This document shows, piece after piece, positions 58,817 through 64,000 of a stretch of DNA of 64,000 nt (within the stretch, counting starts at the first letter, position 1; each line of letters opens with the position of its first letter). A program made the position numbers and the translations under genes. The notes below the pieces were generated by a model. The model saw only the letters and a program-made list of their open reading frames with translations. It had not been told where the DNA came from and ran no database searches. The stretch comes from Nitrospiraceae bacterium (GTDB lineage: Bacteria; Nitrospirota; Nitrospiria; Nitrospirales; Nitrospiraceae). The stretch spans positions 118,629-182,628 of the forward strand of contig SHZW01000002.1 in the NCBI GenBank assembly GCA_009692155.1. The letters are read 5' to 3'.

Positions 58817-60643
58817 TCAGGATCTGGTTCCAGCTGATTTTTTGGCCAGGGTTGCCCGCGTGCCGTCTTCCGGGCTGACGACCTTGCCGTAGGTGTAGAA
58901 CCAATTGATGATGGGGTCGCCGGTGAATCTGAGGATGATCCAGTACCGGCGGTTTTCCTTCACGATCGTCTTGCTGCCTTCGAACGAAAACGGCACCCAC
59001 TCATAGCGGTTCGCCGGTGTGCGGATTGCCGCGGATCGAACCGGGCGGCTCTTGGTGATGAGCGTGCCCGGGCCGTCGTTGTCCTCGTACAGTTCAATCC
59101 AGAGTTCGCCGCTGTCGCCGCCGAATCGGTGCAGGGCCAGCGACAAATCCGTGAGCAGCAGCGGCTGATCTATTTCAAACGCCTGGGCGTACAGCGTGTC
59201 GCCCGTCACGTACTCGGCGGTCTCCACCATATAGTTTTGTTCCAGCGAATACTGTCCCTTGCCGGATGTTTTCACCGGCTCGAAGAGCCGGATCTCGCGC
59301 GGGAATTCCAGATTGCCGAATGCTATCGGGAATGTGAACGATTCCGGCTTGAGCGGTTGAGCGGGCGGCGCCGGCTTGGAAGCCGGAGGTGGCAGTGGCG
59401 TCGGGACTGCGGCTACTGGCGGTGGAATTGGCGCCGGTGGAGCGGGTGCAACGGCGGGCGGTGTGGGCGGAATCGGTACGGCGGGAGAGGGCGTCGGCTT
59501 GGCAATCACAGGCGGCGGTGCCGGCACAGGAACCACGGTGGGGGCGGCCGTTGGAACCGCAATCATTGCGACCGCGTAGATCAGGTTTTTCGGCATACTT
59601 TCGGATTTTTGTGCTTTCACGATGTCCTTATCCTGCGTGAAGTCGGTTTCGACGTGCACGTCCAGGATTTTCGGCCGGGCCGATCCTCGTGTGGACCACA
59701 GGATCAGGCCGTCCGTATGCACGGCTTTGTTATCCGGTCCGACTTCGATCCGAATGAAGCGTGTCGAGACGAACTGGTGATAGGCCTGGCTGTCGTACAT
59801 CAGCCAGCCCTGGTCCGGATAATAGACCTCCAGCCACGCGTGCCGTCCTTCGCCCCATTTGGCGGTCCAGCGACGCTTGCCGTTATCCTCGTCCACTTCC
59901 CAACTTTTTCCAAGCGTGCGGCCCCGGACAAGGCGGGCCGGAATACCGGCTGCGCGCAGTAGTGCCATGGTGAGATGGGAATAGTTCTGGCAGTTGCCTT
60001 TGCGTTTCGTCGCGAGGGCATCGTATCCGGCCGGTTCGAGCGTGTAATGCAGGTGATCCACGATCCAATGCATGACGCGGGTGACCGCCTCGCCCTCCGT
60101 TTTCGCGCCTTTGACCAGGTCCGAGGAGAGATCCTTGATGCTCTGGTCCTCGGATTGCACCTGTTCAGACGGTTTCAGGTAGCGTGCGACATCGGCAGGC
60201 AGCGCGCCGGTCTGCACAGGGTAGGAGGCCGTGGATGTCACCGGCACGAACTCGACGGAGGCCGTGACGTCGTATTCGCTCACGATCTTGATTTCTCCCC
60301 TCGGCGCTTTCCATTTCAACTCCAGAATACGGTTGCCGTAGGCATCCGTGCGCTCCTGCGTCGAGGTCGGTGGCGGCGTGGTGGCATGCCGGTAGTTGGA
60401 GATGGTCTGCTTGGAGGTTTTGCTCGCGGCTGACGGCGGGGGCACCAGATGATAGGTGAAATCCTCAATGCCGCCATGATCGGATGGGGCGCCGATCACT
60501 GCGGTGTCTTTGACATGAAACGACGACGTGAGGGCGCCATCCAAAATCAGCGTGCGGGCTTGTGAAGAAGAATGGGCGGAACAAGCGAGCCACATTACGA
60601 CAAACAGGATGTGGCGCATGTGGAGGGCCTGACGTATGGCCAT
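58817..60643 (-). CDS. secreted transglutaminase-like protease-fold protein
   Basis: The 608-residue protein has a signal segment (about residues 10-29). A transglutaminase core (about 120-300) has Cys in KRKGNCQNYSHLTMALLRAA, His in GEGRHAWLEVYYPDQGWLMY and Asp in YDSQ. A Pro/Ala/Val-rich linker (about 365-440) leads to a C-terminal beta domain. The stop at 58817 follows AAAAAA: reading one base back there gives KKISWNQILNNEFNFRLRGL, ending at 58773, so the natural C-terminus is probably 58773 and the gene is frameshifted in an A6 run. Confidence 0.85.
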   Translation of the reverse strand: MAIRQALHMRHILFVVMWLACSAHSSSQARTLILDGALTSSFHVKDTAVIGAPSDHGGIEDFTYHLVPPPSAASKTSKQTISNYRHATTPPPTSTQERTDAYGNRILELKWKAPRGEIKIVSEYDVTASVEFVPVTSTASYPVQTGALPADVARYLKPSEQVQSEDQSIKDLSSDLVKGAKTEGEAVTRVMHWIVDHLHYTLEPAGYDALATKRKGNCQNYSHLTMALLRAAGIPARLVRGRTLGKSWEVDEDNGKRRWTAKWGEGRHAWLEVYYPDQGWLMYDSQAYHQFVSTRFIRIEVGPDNKAVHTDGLILWSTRGSARPKILDVHVETDFTQDKDIVKAQKSESMPKNLIYAVAMIAVPTAAPTVVPVPAPPPVIAKPTPSPAVPIPPTPPAVAPAPPAPIPPPVAAVPTPLPPPASKPAPPAQPLKPESFTFPIAFGNLEFPREIRLFEPVKTSGKGQYSLEQNYMVETAEYVTGDTLYAQAFEIDQPLLLTDLSLALHRFGGDSGELWIELYEDNDGPGTLITKSRPVRSAAIRTPANRYEWVPFSFEGSKTIVKENRRYWIILRFTGDPIINWFYTYGKVVSPEDGTRATLAKKSAGTRS

Positions 60644-60703
60644 GTTCGCTTATAGGCCGCACGCCGGGGACTGTCAAGAATGCCCTGTGTTAAGATGGCC
60701 GCT

Positions 60704-62716
60704 ATGGCTGACGTGAAATCATTCAAACTCGAAGCGCCGTTCAAGCCCTGTGGTGACCAGAGACAGGCCATCGAGAAACTCACGGCCGGAGTGCATGCCG
60801 GCAAGAAACACCAGGTCCTGCTCGGTGTGACCGGTTCCGGCAAAACCTTTACGATGGCGAACCTGATCGAGCGGGTGCAGAAGCCGACGCTCGTGCTTGT
60901 CCATAATAAGACACTCGCCGGGCAGCTCTATCAGGAATTCCGTCAGTTTTTTCCGCACAACGCGGTCGAGTATTTCATCAGCTACTACGACTACTACCAG
61001 CCGGAAGCCTATCTCCCTTCGACCGACACCTACATCGCCAAGGATTCGTCGATCAACGATGCCATCGACCAGATGCGGCACTCGGCCACACGTTCGCTGC
61101 TGGAGCGGAACGACGTGATCATTGTCTCGTCCGTCTCCTGCATCTACGGCCTGGGCTCGCCGGAGATCTATCATGACATGCTGTTGTATCTGGAAGAGGG
61201 CAAGGACATCCGGCGCGAACAGATTTTAGAGAAGCTGGTGGAGATTCAATATGAACGCAACGACGTGGATTTTCACCGCGGAACGTTTCGGGCCCGCGGT
61301 GATGTGATTGAAATCTTTCCCGCCTCGTCCGAGGCCCATTCGGTGCGGATCGAGCTCTTCGGCGACACGGTGGATGCGATCCATGAGATCGACCCGCTGA
61401 CGGGGAAATCGCTCCAGCGATTGCCCAAAGTGCCGATCTATCCCAACACGCACTATTTGATCGCCCCGAATCGCTATGAGCGGGCGCTCAACGGGATTGA
61501 GCAGGAACTGGACGAACGGATCGCCGACTTCAAACGGACCAGTCGATTGGTGGAGGCGCAGCGCATCGAACAACGGACACGTTTCGACCTGGAAATGATC
61601 CGGGCCATGGGCTACTGTCACGGGATCGAGAACTATTCCCGCCATCTCAGCGGGCGCGCACCGGGTGAGCCGCCGCCGACGCTGATCGACTACTTTCCCA
61701 AGGACTTTCTGCTGATCGTCGATGAGTCGCACGCGACTGTGCCGCAAGTCGGCGGCATGTACGAGGGCGACTATTCTCGCAAGAAAACGCTGGTGGAATA
61801 TGGGTTCCGCTTGCCATCGGCGGTGGATAATCGCCCGCTGAAGTTCAAGGAGTTTGAACAATGTCTCAACCAAGTGGTCTATGTCTCGGCGACCCCCGGA
61901 CCCTATGAATTGGAGAAAGGGCACGGCGAGGTGGTGGAACAGATCATTCGCCCGACCGGCTTGATGGACCCGGCGATCGAGGTGAGGCCTGCAAAGGGCC
62001 AGGTGGATGACCTGTTGGGAGAAGTCCGTGCCGAAGCGGGACGAGGCAGCCGCGTTCTTGTCACCACGCTCACCAAGCGCATGGCGGAGGACTTGACCGA
62101 GTACTATCACGATCTTGGCGTGAAGGTGCGCTATCTCCATTCAGACATTAAAACGTTGGAGCGGGCCGAGATCATTTGCGATCTCCGTAAAGGCGTGTTC
62201 GATGTGCTGGTGGGAATCAATCTCTTACGGGAAGGACTGGATCTGCCCGAAGTCAGCCTTGTCGCCATTCTGGATGCCGATAAAGAGGGCTATCTGCGTT
62301 CGCACCGGTCGCTGATCCAGACGGCCGGTCGCGCTGCGAGGAACATCGCCGGCCGGGTGATCCTCTATGGCGACACGGTGACCCATTCCATGCACCAGGC
62401 GATGGATGAAACGGCGCGCCGGCGGCATATTCAACAAGCATATAATAAGGCGCACGGCATCACGCCGGAAAGCATCAAAAAGCATATTCCCGAACTCGAA
62501 TATCAAATGGCCCAGGCCGACTATCTGGACATGCCGCTGGCGGCTGAACCTGTCGAAGAGTATGCGCGAGCCGGGAATCTGGCGCAGGCAATTCAACGGC
62601 TTGAAATCGAGATGAAAGCGGCGGCCAAGAATTTGGAGTTCGAGCGGGCAGCCGGCTTGCGTGACCGCATCCGTGCGTTAAAGAAGAAGGACCTGGACCT
62701 GAAGGAAGTCGGGTGA
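60704..62716 (+). CDS. uvrB: excinuclease ABC subunit B
   Basis: UvrB verifies damage and loads UvrC in nucleotide excision repair. The protein starts [20 protein letters not shown], with Walker [14 protein letters not shown] (about 40), the beta-hairpin region [58 protein letters not shown] and a C-terminal UVR domain ([13 protein letters not shown]). ATG 60704 is the likely start; ATG 60680 and 60695 lie upstream. Confidence 0.95.
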   Translation: MADVKSFKLEAPFKPCGDQRQAIEKLTAGVHAGKKHQVLLGVTGSGKTFTMANLIERVQKPTLVLVHNKTLAGQLYQEFRQFFPHNAVEYFISYYDYYQPEAYLPSTDTYIAKDSSINDAIDQMRHSATRSLLERNDVIIVSSVSCIYGLGSPEIYHDMLLYLEEGKDIRREQILEKLVEIQYERNDVDFHRGTFRARGDVIEIFPASSEAHSVRIELFGDTVDAIHEIDPLTGKSLQRLPKVPIYPNTHYLIAPNRYERALNGIEQELDERIADFKRTSRLVEAQRIEQRTRFDLEMIRAMGYCHGIENYSRHLSGRAPGEPPPTLIDYFPKDFLLIVDESHATVPQVGGMYEGDYSRKKTLVEYGFRLPSAVDNRPLKFKEFEQCLNQVVYVSATPGPYELEKGHGEVVEQIIRPTGLMDPAIEVRPAKGQVDDLLGEVRAEAGRGSRVLVTTLTKRMAEDLTEYYHDLGVKVRYLHSDIKTLERAEIICDLRKGVFDVLVGINLLREGLDLPEVSLVAILDADKEGYLRSHRSLIQTAGRAARNIAGRVILYGDTVTHSMHQAMDETARRRHIQQAYNKAHGITPESIKKHIPELEYQMAQADYLDMPLAAEPVEEYARAGNLAQAIQRLEIEMKAAAKNLEFERAAGLRDRIRALKKKDLDLKEVG

Positions 62717-62722
62717 ACGTGC

Positions 62723-62986
62723 TCAGACTTGCTTATAGAGGTAGACGCCCAGGAACATTCCCAGAAACGTCAGAAGATTCATTTTGAGCGTGAAGCCGAC
62801 GGTGACTTTGAGCAGAATGAGATTGACGACGAAGGGGGGCTCAATGCCTGGGGTCAGCGCCGTCGTGAAAATTCGTTGAATGGTCCCCTCTTGCACGGCC
62901 ATCGCTCGCAGAATTTCTCCTAGGATACCCCCCAACAGCCCGCCAATCAGGACAAAAAGCAGCAACATCCAGGGGGATTTTCGCAT
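62723..62986 (-). CDS. DUF4321 small membrane protein
   Basis: ATG 62986 follows AAGGAG. The 87-residue protein has an N-terminal helix (WMLLLFVLIGGLLGGILGEI) and a C-terminal helix (NLLTFLGMFLGVYLYK), the DUF4321 two-TM layout. Function is unknown. It is convergent with uvrB. Confidence 0.85.
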   Translation of the reverse strand: MRKSPWMLLLFVLIGGLLGGILGEILRAMAVQEGTIQRIFTTALTPGIEPPFVVNLILLKVTVGFTLKMNLLTFLGMFLGVYLYKQV

Positions 62987-63171
62987 GACACTCCTTGCTC
63001 GGCTACATGAATGGACGGGTTGGTCCAACTTGGCTCGCGGCACGATAGCGAAGCCCTTTCTCGAAGTCAAGGAATGTCAGGCGAATGAGAGCGGTACGAG
63101 GGGAAATTTACTTTCTTCGTGCGGTTTGGTTTCCTCTTGAACTGGTAGAGTCCTAAATGGAGATTATCTGC
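62987..63171. other. intergenic region upstream of the tRNA-tuf promoter
   Basis: Together with the promoter and leader it makes a 354-base gap before the first tRNA. No coding frame with an SD is visible. Confidence 0.55.
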
Positions 63172-63200
63172 TTGACACGGGTTGGTTTGCCCCATATAAT
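63172..63200 (+). promoter_or_regulatory. consensus sigma70 promoter of the tRNA-tuf operon
   Basis: TTGACA (63172-63177), exactly 17 bp and TATAAT (63195-63200): a perfect consensus match, ~140 bases before tRNA-Tyr. This fits a strong, growth-regulated promoter. Confidence 0.9.
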
Positions 63201-63340
63201 TCAGCGTTTCTAAAAATAAACCTGTTGCCGCCCTGAGTCAGCCACCCGGTTTCTGGGTGCCAGAAGACCGGTTTGCTGTATTTGGGGCGGTCTGTTTTTC
63301 GTTGAAGAAAATATGTGTGCGTTCGGGTGCTGGTGTCGGC

Positions 63341-63426
63341 GGGCAGGTACCCAAGTGGCCAACGGGGGCAGACTGTAAATCTGCTGGCTTATGTCTTCCA
63401 AGGTTCGAATCCTTGCCTGCCCACCA
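63341..63426 (+). tRNA. tRNA-Tyr (GTA)
   Basis: Acceptor GGGCAGG (63341-63347) pairs with CCTGCCC (63416-63422). The anticodon GTA sits in ACTGTAAATC and a long variable arm is present. GGTTCGAATCC is the T loop, and CCA is encoded. Confidence 0.95.
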
Positions 63427-63467
63427 AACCGCACTGCGTGTGCGGCTGGCGGCGAGTTTGAATTTAG

Positions 63468-63542
63468 GCGGGCGTAGCTCAGTGGTAGAGTTCCAGCCTT
63501 CCAAGCTGGCTGTCGTGGGTTCAAATCCCATCGCCCGCTCCA
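63468..63542 (+). tRNA. tRNA-Gly (TCC)
   Basis: Acceptor GCGGGCG (63468-63474) pairs with CGCCCGC (63532-63538). The anticodon TCC is in CCTTCCAAGC, GGGTTCAAATCCC is the T arm, and TCCA is encoded at the 3' end. Confidence 0.95.
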
Positions 63543-63632
63543 CTTGGAAGACGTGAAGCGTGAAACGAGCAGAAGCGACAGATAGTCGATCGGCGTTTCA
63601 CCTTATCACGCATGACGGTTTGCGAGACGGTG

Positions 63633-63708
63633 GCCCACGTAGCTCAGTTGGCAGAGCACGTCCTTGGTAAGGACGAGGTCACGCGTTCGATCCGCGTCGT
63701 GGGCTCCA
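63633..63708 (+). tRNA. tRNA-Thr (GGT)
   Basis: Acceptor GCCCACG (63633-63639) pairs with CGTGGGC (63698-63704). The anticodon GGT is in the loop TTGGTAA, GCGTTCGATCCGC is the T arm, and TCCA ends the gene. Confidence 0.95.
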
Positions 63709-63852
63709 GACCGCGCTTGCGAGTACGCCGGCTTAGTGGAGTCTTTTCGTGCGTGGTGCGTGGTGATTGATGCCGGCGGATAAACACCTTGGTGTGATTT
63801 GACTTTGGTTTTGAGCGAACGAGCTGAACGAGACTTAACCTAGGAGAGCGTT

Positions 63853-64000
63853 ATGGCGAAGGGCAAGTATGAGCGGCGCAAGCCGCACGTGAACATTGGG
63901 ACGATCGGGCACGTGGACCACGGCAAGACGACGCTGACCTCGGCGTTGACGAAGATTTGCGCGGACAAGGGGATGGCAACCTTCATCACCTACGACCAGG
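63853..64000 (+). CDS. tuf: elongation factor Tu (5' part, runs off the window)
   Basis: ATG 63853 follows TAGGAGAG. The visible 49 codons begin with [20 protein letters not shown] and [16 protein letters not shown], covering the G1 P-loop GHVDHGKT that binds GTP. The C-terminal ~350 residues lie beyond the window. Tyr-Gly-Thr tRNAs followed by tuf is a widespread arrangement, and they probably share the promoter at 63172. Confidence 0.95.
   Translation, partial: MAKGKYERRKPHVNIGTIGHVDHGKTTLTSALTKICADKGMATFITYDQ

Overview
The window is 64 kb of GC-rich bacterial chromosome from a Gram-negative, respiring organism. It has Tol-Pal, lipoproteins, Tat, c-type cytochromes and a multihaem cytochrome. 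Gene content, lipoprotein caspases, Cys/Zn small proteins and the style of the intergenic repeats most resemble Nitrospira (phylum Nitrospirota). That assignment rests on recognition alone and was not checked by any search. No phage, IS transposase, CRISPR array or rRNA gene was seen.

Layout. 1-4.2 kb: Tol-Pal module (tolB, pal and two tandem cpoB-like genes). 4.2-10.5 kb: mutL, miaA, mtnP, a PfkB kinase, a TPR lipoprotein and a RodZ-like protein. 10.5-15.2 kb: accessory region with an ankyrin-caspase pair framed by inverted palindromic elements, a small cytochrome c and a pseudo-caspase lipoprotein. 15.2-19.8 kb: carbamoyltransferase, a polytopic membrane protein and a family 2 glycosyltransferase. 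19.9-28.6 kb: lipoprotein, HtrA, TatC, Mrp, MoeA, MobB, a hexahaem cytochrome and an ABC-2 exporter, readable as export and maturation of molybdenum enzymes plus electron transfer. 28.7-31.2 kb: FlgT-like protein, lipoprotein and an RRM protein. 31.2-39.4 kb: secreted protein, RqcH/NFACT, DUF3565, MutS2, a Rossmann-histidine kinase with its receiver, and QueG. 39.5-47.4 kb: SRPBCC protein, a stop-interrupted zinc-ribbon gene, ThiI, a four-helix-bundle protein, TrxB, CoaE, a beta-helix lipoprotein, and a transketolase/debranching-enzyme gene chimera. 47.5-53.2 kb: TVP38, a flavin disulfide reductase, DUF3047, a TlpA-like protein, a broken sulfite-oxidase-like gene, a truncated FecR gene and small secreted proteins. 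53.5-62.7 kb: NarX/NarL-type two-component pair, tRNA nucleotidyltransferase, DUF6573-like protein, a frameshifted K+ channel, a transglutaminase and UvrB. 62.7-64 kb: DUF4321, then a consensus promoter driving tRNA-Tyr, tRNA-Gly, tRNA-Thr and tuf, which runs off the window.

Three things stand out. First, two or three families of structured palindromic repeats sit between genes and sometimes inside them. One family frames the ankyrin-caspase cassette as inverted arms. Another consists of inverted repeats built from short near-tandem words and placed just before start codons. Second, there is an unusual number of damaged genes: four genes with frameshifts, two in-frame TAG codons and two junctions joining truncated unrelated genes. 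These could be true pseudogenes or assembly/indel errors. Third, there are two caspase-fold loci 1.1 kb apart, one with the His/Cys dyad and one in which both catalytic residues are replaced.
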